Of a DNA stretch of 64,000 nt, positions 34,549 through 43,360 are shown piece by piece; positions within the stretch are counted from its first letter, which is position 1, and every line of letters begins with the position of its first letter. The position numbers and the translations under genes are program-made. The notes below the pieces were generated by a model. That model worked only from the letters and a program-made list of their open reading frames with translations. It was not told the DNA's origin and did no database searches. The DNA is from Flavobacteriales bacterium (GTDB lineage: Bacteria > Bacteroidota > Bacteroidia > Flavobacteriales_G > Salibacteraceae), in assembly GCA_003499525.1 (NCBI GenBank), contig DNTB01000012.1:24164-88163 (forward strand), read 5' to 3'.

Positions 34549-35349
34549 TCAGTCCACCTTCTTAAGTGTCAGAACTACTTGACCGTACTCATCGAGAAAA
34601 ATGAGCCGTGGCTTGCGGTGTTCAAAACTTCTGACCTTGGCAAGTTCGGTAAGAAAATCAAACTGTGGGTTGGTGGAACAGAACATTTTGGTTGTAATGA
34701 AATTGCCGAATTCAAGGCGATCAAGCTCATTGATGAAGGTTCCGGAGATATTGTTGCATCCATCGTGCCCCATAAATTTCATTTCTCGAACATGGAGCTC
34801 CAGGTATGGCATTCCTTGGGTAAAAGAGCCAGGAACAAATTCAAAACCGGGGACACTATCGAGTACATAGATGTCATTCAAACCGTAGTTTGGAATGTAA
34901 TTTCCACAGCCGGTGACCTCTATTGATTTCCCCTGTTTGTCCATAACCTGAATTGTGGATGAATATCGCTTGATGTTAGTAGTACCAGGCTCGCAAGCCA
35001 TGTTGAGAATTTCAAGCATTAACCCTGAATCTGAAGTAAATGCCATGTACTGAACCTTGTTTTCTTCTTCTTTGATGTAAAGGTTATCTATGGAAAATTT
35101 GTGCTGCTTACCATCAAGTTGCAGATACGCGACGTTATCAAAGTCAATATCCAGAATCCAATCAGGGTTCTCTCCAAAGGCGTGATAATCAACCCCTTTA
35201 GACCAGAGCTGGTAGTTTACATCGCTACTATAGCTCAACGCAGTATTCTCTTGTTGATACGGGTTTTGAATGGGCTTTTCCTGATTATTAGTGGATTTAC
35301 AGTTGGTGAGCAGGAGAATAGTCAGATATGTGAATGCTAAATACTTCAT
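34549..35349 (-). CDS. META (HslJ-like) domain lipoprotein
   Basis: A 266-residue lipoprotein with lipobox LLTNC (Cys17). Residues 50-150 resemble the COG3650-type domain often paired with META (LWSKGVDYHAFGENPDWILD). Residues 175-265 are a META domain with MKFMGHDGCNNISGTF and FITTKMFCS, the motif seen in HslJ, which affects novobiocin tolerance in E. coli. Function is otherwise unknown. It is probably an outer-membrane or periplasmic small lipoprotein, transcribed divergently from priA. Confidence 0.82.
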   Translation of the reverse strand: MKYLAFTYLTILLLTNCKSTNNQEKPIQNPYQQENTALSYSSDVNYQLWSKGVDYHAFGENPDWILDIDFDNVAYLQLDGKQHKFSIDNLYIKEEENKVQYMAFTSDSGLMLEILNMACEPGTTNIKRYSSTIQVMDKQGKSIEVTGCGNYIPNYGLNDIYVLDSVPGFEFVPGSFTQGMPYLELHVREMKFMGHDGCNNISGTFINELDRLEFGNFITTKMFCSTNPQFDFLTELAKVRSFEHRKPRLIFLDEYGQVVLTLKKVD

Positions 35350-35432
35350 TCTGTGCGTCTTGAGTTATCAAATTTATTGTTCATTTAAGATATGATGCTG
35401 AGTTGGTATGAATTTCATAAAATTGGCTTTTC

Positions 35433-37901
35433 ATGCCCAGTACTAAATCGTACATCGATGTCATTCTGCCATTAGCCGTTCCCAACCTTTACACCTATGA
35501 GGTGCCTGAGAATTTTGAGGGTATATCCTTAATAGGCAGACGGGTGATCGTTGAATTTGGTGGGACAAAGCAATACAGTGCATTAGTGGTAAAGAAACAT
35601 CAAAATGCACCAAAGCATTATGTTGCCAAGCCAATATTATCGGTGTTAGATGATATTTCATTCATTCGGTTTAATGATCTGGATTTTTGGCTCTGGATAG
35701 CCCGGTATTATTTTAGTTCTCCTGGTGAGGTGATGTTGGCTGCTTTACCTGCCGGATTCAAATTGGCCAGCGAATCGAGAATTGCCCTTAGATCTCAGGA
35801 GGAGATTCCTTCAGAATTAAGCTCCTCAGGTCATTTGCTCATCGATGCATTATCAGAGCAACCTTTTTTGACTTTATCTCAGGTTAGAGAACTTCTGAAC
35901 GTTAAAAGTCATTATCGCGTAGTGCACGAGCTAATGGAGCAGGGAATAATTGAGGTATTTGAGAGTATTAGGAGCACCTACAAACCCCAGCTGGAGACCT
36001 ATATCCAACTTACCAGTAAATATATCAGCGAAGAGCAACTTCAGGGTGCTTTTGATCTATTGAACAGGGCGCCCAGACAGCTTGAAATCTTAATGGCCTA
36101 TTTAGAGTTGAGCAGGTTTTTTTCAGGAACTCTCGTTCCGGTAAAAAAGTCTGAACTGCTTAAAAAATCGCGAGGATCAGGCGCGTCGCTTAAAGGTTTG
36201 ATAAACAAGAACATCATTAAGGAGTCTAAGAAAACTGCTGATCGTCTTGCTGCCTATCATACGCAGGCTTCTTCGGCATTATTCCAGCTTACAGTTGCTC
36301 AGGAAAAAGCTTACCAGGATATTAAGGATCAATGGAAGAAAAATGATGTTGTTCTGTTACACGGGGTAACATCTTCCGGCAAAACAGAGATTTTTTTCAA
36401 GCTTATTCGAGAGACTTTGGATAAAGGGTCTCAGGTACTCTATCTCCTTCCTGAAATTGCTTTAACCACACAAATAATCGACCGAATGCAACAAAAATTC
36501 GGCGAGAATGTCGGCGTATTTCACAGTCGAATGAGTCAAAACGAGCGCTACGAACTGTGGATGAAAATGCGCTCTGATCAGCCATACCCTGTGGTACTTG
36601 GTGCACGTTCTTCGGTTTTTGTTCCTATTCAAAATCTTGGGTTAGTAATTGTAGATGAGGAGCACGATAGCAGTTTCAAGCAATTTGATCCTGCTCCGAG
36701 ATATCACGGTCGTGATAGTGCGATTATGCTGGCAAAAATGAGAGGAGCTAAAGTGCTGTTGGGTTCTGCGACTCCTTCGGTTGAAAGCATGTATCATGCT
36801 AAAACCGGAAAGTATGGTCTGGTTTCATTGACAGAAAGGTATGGTGGTATTGCCATGCCTGAAGTTCAGTTAATTGACCTGCGTGACAGTTATAAGCGAA
36901 AGAAGATGAAAGGGAGTCTGTCTTTTGATTTGGCCAGCGAAATGCACAAGGTACTGAAGAATGGAAGGCAGGTAATTCTCTTTCAAAACCGCAGGGGATT
37001 TTCGCCCTTCATTCAATGCAGAGATTGTGGATGGTCTCCCCATTGTGAGCGCTGTGATGTGAGCTTGACATATCATAAATTTCTACATCGACTTAAATGT
37101 CACTATTGTGGATTTGAGCAGGCACCTTACAAGCTCTGTCCGGCTTGTGGAAGTGAACACCTCATGTTAAAGGGGCAAGGAACTGAAAAAATTGAGGAGG
37201 AAGTGGCAGCCCTGTTTCCGGAATATCAAGTGGCACGTATGGATTGGGATACAACACGGGGCAAAAGTGGATTTCAAAAGCTGATCAATCGTTTTGCTGC
37301 AGGGGATATCGATATCCTGGTTGGCACTCAGATGGTAACTAAAGGTCTTGATTTTGAACGTGTTAAGCTAGTTGGGATCCTTCAGGCTGATCAATCTTTG
37401 AATATTCAGCACTATCGGAGTAATGAGCGCACTTTTCAGCAAATAGCTCAGGTATCAGGAAGAGCAGGAAGGAAAGGAGAGCAGGGAAAAGTGATTATTC
37501 AGGCCTTTAAACCCGAACATCCCATCATTCAAATGGCAGCCCGGAACAATTTTGATGCGCTTTATGAATTGGAGTTTAAACAAAGAAATCAATACGTCTA
37601 TCCACCTTTTGTGAGCTTGTATGAAATAAGTGTGCGTCACCGTGAAAGGGATAAAGTGATCCAGGGAGCGATGGATTTAGGTAAAATTTTACGTAAAGAC
37701 TTTGGGAATAGGGTCTTGGGCCCTGAATTTCCAGTCATAGCAAAGGTTCGGAACTTTTACATTATGAATATGTTATTGAAAATTGAAAAAGGAGTAAGCC
37801 AACGAAATGTAAAAGTAATTTTACACGATCGCATTGCCGAATTTAAAGCCAGACCGGCAACTAATGCAATTAGGGTTGTTGTTGATGTAGATTCAATTTA
37901 G
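35433..37901 (+). CDS. priA: Primosomal replication protein N' (PriA helicase)
   Basis: An 822-residue helicase that restarts stalled replication forks. An N-terminal DNA 3'-end-binding domain (YIDVILPLAVPNLYTYEVP) precedes Walker A GVTSSGKTE and Walker B DEEHDSSF. Zinc-binding cysteines follow in CRDCGWSPHCERCD and CHYCGFEQ ... CPACGSEH. Motifs GTQMVTKGLDF and QVAGRAGR-like QVSGRAGRKGEQG lie near residue 630-680. Length is normal. The dienelactone hydrolase gene begins 6 bases after the stop. Confidence 0.96.
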   Translation: MPSTKSYIDVILPLAVPNLYTYEVPENFEGISLIGRRVIVEFGGTKQYSALVVKKHQNAPKHYVAKPILSVLDDISFIRFNDLDFWLWIARYYFSSPGEVMLAALPAGFKLASESRIALRSQEEIPSELSSSGHLLIDALSEQPFLTLSQVRELLNVKSHYRVVHELMEQGIIEVFESIRSTYKPQLETYIQLTSKYISEEQLQGAFDLLNRAPRQLEILMAYLELSRFFSGTLVPVKKSELLKKSRGSGASLKGLINKNIIKESKKTADRLAAYHTQASSALFQLTVAQEKAYQDIKDQWKKNDVVLLHGVTSSGKTEIFFKLIRETLDKGSQVLYLLPEIALTTQIIDRMQQKFGENVGVFHSRMSQNERYELWMKMRSDQPYPVVLGARSSVFVPIQNLGLVIVDEEHDSSFKQFDPAPRYHGRDSAIMLAKMRGAKVLLGSATPSVESMYHAKTGKYGLVSLTERYGGIAMPEVQLIDLRDSYKRKKMKGSLSFDLASEMHKVLKNGRQVILFQNRRGFSPFIQCRDCGWSPHCERCDVSLTYHKFLHRLKCHYCGFEQAPYKLCPACGSEHLMLKGQGTEKIEEEVAALFPEYQVARMDWDTTRGKSGFQKLINRFAAGDIDILVGTQMVTKGLDFERVKLVGILQADQSLNIQHYRSNERTFQQIAQVSGRAGRKGEQGKVIIQAFKPEHPIIQMAARNNFDALYELEFKQRNQYVYPPFVSLYEISVRHRERDKVIQGAMDLGKILRKDFGNRVLGPEFPVIAKVRNFYIMNMLLKIEKGVSQRNVKVILHDRIAEFKARPATNAIRVVVDVDSI

Positions 37902-37907
37902 TTTAGC

Positions 37908-38753
37908 ATGATGGTTAAGTTCATACCGGCAGTTATTGCTACTGTAATGATCATGATTTTATCTTATGATCTGAGCGCTCAGGGTTGCTGTACGGCAAAT
38001 GCCCAATTCGCGGCTTTAGGAAATATTTCAGACTTCAGGTTTGCTCACGAAATGCCGCGCAAACAGGACGCAGTTCCAGAGTTAGGAAGAATGATCACTT
38101 TTAAAACTGCAGGTAAAGAGGGTACGGCCTATGCGATCCGACCTCAACGAATGACCAATAAGTGGCTGATCGTGATTCACGAATGGTGGGGATTGAACGA
38201 CAATATCAAATTAGAGGCTGACCGTTATTATCGAGGATTGGTAGGAGTCAATGTGCTGGCGCTTGACTTGTACGATGGTCAGGTAGCTACTAATCGTGAT
38301 AACGCTTCAAGACTGATGCAGGAAACAAAAGCTGAACGCATCAGAGAGATTATAGATGGTGCGTTGAAATTTGCTGGAAGTGATGCCGAAATTGTATCCA
38401 TTGGATGGTGTTTTGGAGGCGGATGGTCGCTCCAGACTGCATTGATGGGAGGAGATAATATGGCGGGCTGTGTGATGTACTATGGAATGCCTGAGCGACG
38501 TTGCGAGCGCCTTCGTCCATTACAAGCTGATGTTTTGGCGATTTTTGCAGAGAAAGACCAATGGATTACACCAAGTGTAGCAGGAATTTTCAAGAATGAT
38601 ATGGAATCGGAAGGTAAGAGTCTGATCATGAAAATGTATGATGCGGATCATGCGTTTGCCAATCCGAGCTCACCTCGATACAATGAATCTGCTGCTACCG
38701 AGGCAAACAGAGCAGCGTTGGCATATATAAAGGAAAGGCTTAATTCAAACTGA
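37908..38753 (+). CDS. Dienelactone hydrolase family protein, exported
   Basis: A 281-residue alpha/beta-hydrolase with an N-terminal signal peptide ending in DLSAQG. Family motifs are VIHEWWGLNDNIK, with the Glu that senses the catalytic Cys in true dienelactone hydrolases, and IGWCFGGGWS with nucleophile Cys. The catalytic His is in YDADHAFANP. The fold and triad match DLH, but export suggests a different ester or lactone as substrate. An alternative ATG lies 3 bases downstream. It follows priA closely. Confidence 0.88.
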   Translation: MMVKFIPAVIATVMIMILSYDLSAQGCCTANAQFAALGNISDFRFAHEMPRKQDAVPELGRMITFKTAGKEGTAYAIRPQRMTNKWLIVIHEWWGLNDNIKLEADRYYRGLVGVNVLALDLYDGQVATNRDNASRLMQETKAERIREIIDGALKFAGSDAEIVSIGWCFGGGWSLQTALMGGDNMAGCVMYYGMPERRCERLRPLQADVLAIFAEKDQWITPSVAGIFKNDMESEGKSLIMKMYDADHAFANPSSPRYNESAATEANRAALAYIKERLNSN

Positions 38754-38756
38754 TAT

Positions 38757-39362
38757 ATGCTGGTAAACCCGAGGTCAATCATTATCGGAGTATTTCTCTT
38801 CATTCTCCTTCCAGCCGCGACTTTGGGACAATCAAACCGACAATATCGTACGGCCCGGAACTATGTTCGCTTACTTCATGAAGGTACACTGTTGGTAAAA
38901 CTTCATCAGCGCACAATAACTACTCAACGCTTGCGGGATCGAAAGATGTATAAAAAAGCCGAGGAATTGGAAGCCACGCAGGCTCTGGAGAACAGAGATA
39001 TATACGAAGCATTCACTACCATCTATACCTTTAGCGATGTACTATTTTACTATGCCGACGATCAGCACAAAGTAGACCAGAGGGAGTTTACAGGAATATT
39101 TCTCGACAATAACTTCAAGCGCGATTCGAGTATAGTCTTGAAAGACACTATAAACTTTTTTATTGCGGATATTGGTGAGATTTTCTTTCCCGCCTTTGGA
39201 GAACATATGGAGGGTTTCCTGGTGACCTATCGGAATGAATATCCACCCGGAAAACCCTTTCCAAGTGTGATTCGGAAAAGAAGTGGTTTTGCCATTATTG
39301 AACGTACACCTTTTGACATAGTTAAAGCTTTTGAAAAGAAACTCAAATCACTGGGCTATTGA
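38757..39362 (+). CDS. Unknown exported protein, 201 residues
   Basis: I do not recognise the family. It has a signal peptide (IIIGVFLFILLPAATLGQ). A helical, basic middle region follows (LVKLHQRTITTQRLRDRKMYKKAEELEATQ), then a segment with FFPAFGEHMEGFLVTYRNEYPPGKPFPS. It starts 3 bases after the dienelactone hydrolase stop and ends 7 bases inside the convergent aroE gene, so it completes the priA-side transcript. Confidence 0.68.
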   Translation: MLVNPRSIIIGVFLFILLPAATLGQSNRQYRTARNYVRLLHEGTLLVKLHQRTITTQRLRDRKMYKKAEELEATQALENRDIYEAFTTIYTFSDVLFYYADDQHKVDQREFTGIFLDNNFKRDSSIVLKDTINFFIADIGEIFFPAFGEHMEGFLVTYRNEYPPGKPFPSVIRKRSGFAIIERTPFDIVKAFEKKLKSLGY

Positions 39363-40078
39363 GTCCATATTTTGTAGCTCTCTTCAGCCTGAATGTGCAG
39401 CATCTCCAACCCATTTTTGATCTTGCAGTTTCTCTGAGATGCCTCCTTTAGGAATTTAGTTTCCAAAGGGTTATAGATCAGATCATATACCCATTGCCCA
39501 TTGAGGTAATCTATTGGCAATGCCGGTGCTTGTTCAGTATTTGGATACATTCCGAGTGGAGTCGCGTTTACAATTAACTGACATGTATTCAGTAAACCTT
39601 GTTCTATTTCTGAGTAGGTAATTACATTCTGCCCTCCTGTTTTTCGGGAGATGAAAAGGTGATCGATGTTTAGTTTGCTCAAGACAAATGCCACTGCTTT
39701 GGAAGCTCCTCCAGTGCCTAGTATCAAGGCCTTTTTAACCTTGGATGTGTCAATGAAATGAAGCAGGGAATACTCAAAACCGATAACATCAGTATTATAT
39801 CCTGTTAATTCAATGCCCTCGATTTTAATGGTGTTTACTGCCCCCACTTCTTTTGCAGCCGGATCCAAATTATCGAGCAGCGGAATGATCTGAGATTTAT
39901 AAGGAATTGTAACATTCAGACCGCTGTATTTCATGGAGATTTCTCGAAAATTTTCGAGCTTTTCCAGCTCAAGTAAATCGTAGGCAGCATTGATGCCTTC
40001 ATCTTCAAATTTTTTTGAAAAAAAGGACTTTGAAAACGAGTGGCTCAATTTTTGGCCAATAAGGCCTAAACGAATCAT
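39356..40078 (-). CDS. aroE: Shikimate dehydrogenase
   Basis: A 240-residue NADP enzyme of aromatic amino-acid synthesis that reduces 3-dehydroshikimate to shikimate. It has the shikimate-binding GLIGQKLSHSFSK, catalytic Lys in NVTIPYKSQI, Asn/Asp in GYNTDVIGF, and the NADP loop LGTGGASKAV. The frame is open further upstream, but the ATG at 40076-40078 (complement) starts at MIRLGLIGQKL and overlaps the DUF368 stop by 4 bases, which fixes it. It is the last gene of the TPR-comA-DUF368-aroE operon. Confidence 0.95.
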   Translation of the reverse strand: MIRLGLIGQKLSHSFSKSFFSKKFEDEGINAAYDLLELEKLENFREISMKYSGLNVTIPYKSQIIPLLDNLDPAAKEVGAVNTIKIEGIELTGYNTDVIGFEYSLLHFIDTSKVKKALILGTGGASKAVAFVLSKLNIDHLFISRKTGGQNVITYSEIEQGLLNTCQLIVNATPLGMYPNTEQAPALPIDYLNGQWVYDLIYNPLETKFLKEASQRNCKIKNGLEMLHIQAEESYKIWTQ

Positions 40079-40998
40079 GACCGGGTTATTTCGGGGCTCA
40101 CACGCTCCAAAACCCAAACCACAACAAACCCGACCACTGCCCAGACTATGGCTAGCCAAATAAGGTGATCCGTTCCAGTTTCACCGGGATACACGTTGTG
40201 CTGCAGAAAGGGGACTTCAACACCTTTCGAGTTGATCCTCCAGGAGTCGGTTATTTTCCATGGCCACACTTTGTTGAGTGACCCGATCATAAATCCAGAC
40301 AAAAGAGCGAGAGTCAGATTGTGATATTTTCTGAACATCCATGAAAGCACATGACTAAAGGACAGCAGGCCGGTTATTGCGCCCAGCATAAAGATTCCAA
40401 TGACTTTGAGGTTAAACTCACTGATAGCCGTAAAAATGTATGCATATTTACCCATGAGTAGCAAGATGAAAGCTCCTGAAATACCTGGCAATATCATGGC
40501 ACAAATGGCTACCATTCCTGCGAGAAAGATAAACCAGAGGTCTTCCGGAGTCTGAGCAGGAGTAGCCATGGTGATCCAATAAGCTATTCCCGTTCCTAAA
40601 AGCAGCGCAATAATGTTCGGGGCGTTCCATTTGTCAATTTGCCGACCTATGAGCAAAGCGGAAGCAACGATGAGCCCAAAGAAAAATGCCCATATGTACT
40701 CGGGGTAGTGTTCGAGTAAATAAGTAACTGCTTTGGACAAGGACAAAATGCTGAGTGCAATACCTCCAAACAAAGCAATCAGAAAAGTGAAGTTGACCTG
40801 CTTGAGGAAAGGAACAATCTTACCGCTTAGAAGGGTTTGAAAAGAGTGGGCGTTAAAAGACTTTAACGAGTTGATCAACTCTTCATATACTCCGGTAATG
40901 AGCGCTATTGTCCCACCAGATACTCCGGGGACTACATCCGCCGCTCCCATGCCCATTCCTTTCAGAACCAAGACAAGGTATTCTCGGGTACTCCTCAT
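40075..40998 (-). CDS. DUF368 family membrane protein (PopT-like undecaprenyl-phosphate translocase)
   Basis: A 307-residue inner-membrane protein with about eight helices. The signature is KGMGMGAADVVPGVSGGTIALITGVYEELI at the N terminus, repeated in part as LPGISGAFILLLMGKY. DUF368 proteins have recently been shown in other bacteria to flip undecaprenyl phosphate back across the membrane, recycling the carrier for wall and surface glycans. That role is inferred here by family. It overlaps both neighbours by 4 bases. Confidence 0.9.
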   Translation of the reverse strand: MRSTREYLVLVLKGMGMGAADVVPGVSGGTIALITGVYEELINSLKSFNAHSFQTLLSGKIVPFLKQVNFTFLIALFGGIALSILSLSKAVTYLLEHYPEYIWAFFFGLIVASALLIGRQIDKWNAPNIIALLLGTGIAYWITMATPAQTPEDLWFIFLAGMVAICAMILPGISGAFILLLMGKYAYIFTAISEFNLKVIGIFMLGAITGLLSFSHVLSWMFRKYHNLTLALLSGFMIGSLNKVWPWKITDSWRINSKGVEVPFLQHNVYPGETGTDHLIWLAIVWAVVGFVVVWVLERVSPEITRS

Positions 40999-41786
40999 GG
41001 AGATTCAGTAGTTTGGTTTTTGAGATCTTCTGGCAGGAAGTTGAAAAAGGTATCTCCTCTTAGCCCTAATCGGAGGGTCTCTAAAGGAATCACCTCCTGA
41101 GGGGCTATATTTCCGAGGTTTACATTGGCTCCATAGTGGTTAATAAACCATACCTGCTGTTCTTTTTGAGGAGCTTCCCATAGCACGTTTTCCGCGCCAA
41201 TTTCGCCAGAAATATGTTCGATCATGCTGGTTTTTGCTTTTCCCGCCTGATTAAAAATACCAATGGTTCCACTTTCGCGTGCCTCGGCTATAACTTTGTA
41301 AGAGCCGGCTTCTAACTCAGTTTTCATTTTACTAATCCACTCATCCTCAGGTAGTTCATCAGCTTCTGTTTTGGAGCCAACTTCTGAAAGAACTGTATAG
41401 TCTTCGGCAAGTTTACTGATATATTGAAGCTTTTCGTCCTGAGATATATGGATGACACCATCGGATACTTCAGCAACCTCGAGTCTGAGATCATCGAGAA
41501 GTTTCCGGTATTCATCGAACATATTTCTGACCGCAAAAGCTTCAAATAGGGTTCCACCTAAGTAGCACTTAATGTGTGCTTCGCGGTACATCGCCAATTT
41601 AATTCTCAGGTTTTTCGTGATGTACGAGGTACCAAACCCAAATTTTACATAATCAACTAAGTCTCCACAGGAGTCAATAAAATATTCTGTTTGCCGGTTA
41701 CTCAGGCCTTTGTCCATCATCATGGTCAAACCAGTTTGCCTGGGCTTGAGTGTCCTTTCCGGCAGAAAGGGAATTTCGAAGTTCAT
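40995..41786 (-). CDS. Phosphosulfolactate synthase (ComA family)
   Basis: A 263-residue TIM-barrel protein. It has the ComA motifs GLTMMMDKGLS, DYVKFGFGTSYIT, KCYLGGTLFEAF, EVSDGVIHI and EARESGTIGIF. ComA adds sulfite to phosphoenolpyruvate to form phosphosulfolactate, the first step of coenzyme M synthesis in methanogens. Bacteria with this gene do not make coenzyme M by that route as far as known. The bacterial product may be sulfolactate or an unrelated C3-sulfonate. It overlaps the TPR gene by 1 base and the DUF368 gene by 4. Confidence 0.87.
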   Translation of the reverse strand: MNFEIPFLPERTLKPRQTGLTMMMDKGLSNRQTEYFIDSCGDLVDYVKFGFGTSYITKNLRIKLAMYREAHIKCYLGGTLFEAFAVRNMFDEYRKLLDDLRLEVAEVSDGVIHISQDEKLQYISKLAEDYTVLSEVGSKTEADELPEDEWISKMKTELEAGSYKVIAEARESGTIGIFNQAGKAKTSMIEHISGEIGAENVLWEAPQKEQQVWFINHYGANVNLGNIAPQEVIPLETLRLGLRGDTFFNFLPEDLKNQTTESP

Positions 41787-43198
41787 TACTTATGATTTTC
41801 AAGCAAGTCAAGCACAAATTCGTGTTGGCCTGCATTTGGATAGAAATCGAATAGAGCATCGGACTGAACCGGAAACTCTTGCAGAGCAATAGTCAGTTCG
41901 GTTTGAGCAAGCTGGTGCTGACCCATTGCAAGAAGTGTGGCTACATACTTGTAGCGCAATCGACCTTTCTCTGGGAATTTTCGAATGGATTCAATGAGAA
42001 ACTCAATGGATTCTTCGACCTGTCCATTCTCAAAAAGAAGGTCGGAATAATCCAAATAAAGAGCTGTTTTTTCTAGGCCCATTTCAACGGCGTCACTAAA
42101 GAAATCTTTTGCTTCTTCTCCAAAACCTAAATTCCAAAGTGTATTGGCCAAATAGTATTTATAATCGGCGTTTTCCGGGTCCAGTTTTACCGCTTTCTCT
42201 ACGTAGTGACGGCTTTCAATATATTTTCCTCTGTTAGACAGGGATATACCTAACCCCAGCCAGGCATCAGCAAACTCTTCGTCTTTTTCTATAGACTTTT
42301 TGAAAGCTATTTCGGCTTTCTGATTTTCATTAAGATGCAGATTGCACAGTCCAATGTAGTTGTAGGTAATTGGATCGAGAATATCGAATTCAAGCGAGTT
42401 TTCAAAGGCTCCAATAGCCTTTTCATACTTTTTTTCTCTCATCAAACAATTACCCAGATTGAAATGAGCTGCGGCAAAATCCTCGTTGATCAGCGTCGCA
42501 TATTCAAAAGCATTGCTGGCCTCTGATATTTTTCCCTCGCTGAGTACCAGATTTCCAAGTCCAAACCATGCGTGCTCGGAGTAGGGATTATTATCAATAA
42601 AGCTTCTGAAGAACCTTTCGGCCTCAGCAGTCATTCCAAGGATCTCATAAATGAAGCCTACTTCATAAATGGCATCTTCGTTGTGAGGAAATTCTTCCAA
42701 TAATCTTCTAAGGTAGAATAAGGCCTGGTCGTAATTCTCTATTTCCTGGTATTCCCTGGATAATTGAAGCAAGCCTTCCTCTAGGTCTTCATCGGTGGCA
42801 AAGACCACAAGTCTGCCCAGTGTCGTGATTGATTCTTCATGGAAACCCATTTGAGCCAATATGGCGGCTTTGACAAAAAAGAAATCCGGGTTGCCTTTTT
42901 CGAGGTATTCAAGATCCTCAAGAATTTCCATAGCCTCAGGATATTTCTTCTGGGTAGCTAATACTTCTGCTTCTTTCAGTTTAATTTCGGAAGAGTAAGG
43001 GTGTTGTCCTTTGGCGCTGATTATCGTCTCACCAGCGACATCCAGTTCATCCTGAGCGAGATAATAATCTATGATATCCTCAAATTCCTCCACATCGAAA
43101 AAGGGTACCATACCCGCACTCTTTTTTTCTTCAAATTTTTCTATGAGGATTTTGATGTAGGATTCTTCAGAAGGGAAGGAATCAAATGGTGAATTCAT
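41786..43198 (-). CDS. Tetratricopeptide repeat protein
   Basis: A 470-residue protein built almost entirely of TPRs, about twelve units. Clear ones are AWFGLGNLVLSEGKISEASNAFEYA, AAHFNLGNCLMREKKYEKAIGAFENS and ADAWLGLGISLSNRGKYIESRHYVEKA. There is no signal peptide, so it is cytoplasmic, and it acts as a protein-binding scaffold of unknown partners. The frame is open for 26 codons upstream, but the ATG at 43196-43198 (complement) begins MNSPFDSFP after a run of hydrophobic out-of-family residues. It heads the operon with comA, DUF368 and aroE. Confidence 0.85.
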   Translation of the reverse strand: MNSPFDSFPSEESYIKILIEKFEEKKSAGMVPFFDVEEFEDIIDYYLAQDELDVAGETIISAKGQHPYSSEIKLKEAEVLATQKKYPEAMEILEDLEYLEKGNPDFFFVKAAILAQMGFHEESITTLGRLVVFATDEDLEEGLLQLSREYQEIENYDQALFYLRRLLEEFPHNEDAIYEVGFIYEILGMTAEAERFFRSFIDNNPYSEHAWFGLGNLVLSEGKISEASNAFEYATLINEDFAAAHFNLGNCLMREKKYEKAIGAFENSLEFDILDPITYNYIGLCNLHLNENQKAEIAFKKSIEKDEEFADAWLGLGISLSNRGKYIESRHYVEKAVKLDPENADYKYYLANTLWNLGFGEEAKDFFSDAVEMGLEKTALYLDYSDLLFENGQVEESIEFLIESIRKFPEKGRLRYKYVATLLAMGQHQLAQTELTIALQEFPVQSDALFDFYPNAGQHEFVLDLLENHK

Positions 43199-43333
43199 GA
43201 AGTGCAATAATACGTTATAGCCCAAAAATATGAAATAGGCCACCGGAGCGTGGAAAGGAGTTTTCAACTTTTCCACAATTGAATGAACATGAATTGATCG
43301 AGAAAAGTTGAAGATCCTTCACATTGTTGAATC

Positions 43334-43341
43334 TATATTTG
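43334..43341 (+). promoter_or_regulatory. TAnnTTTG -7 box upstream of glmM
   Basis: TATATTTG ends 19 bases before the ATG at 43361. A TTG at 43308-43310 lies 23 bases upstream, slightly wider than the usual -33 spacing. Confidence 0.42.
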
Positions 43342-43360
43342 CTGCCCTTTCATCCCCATC

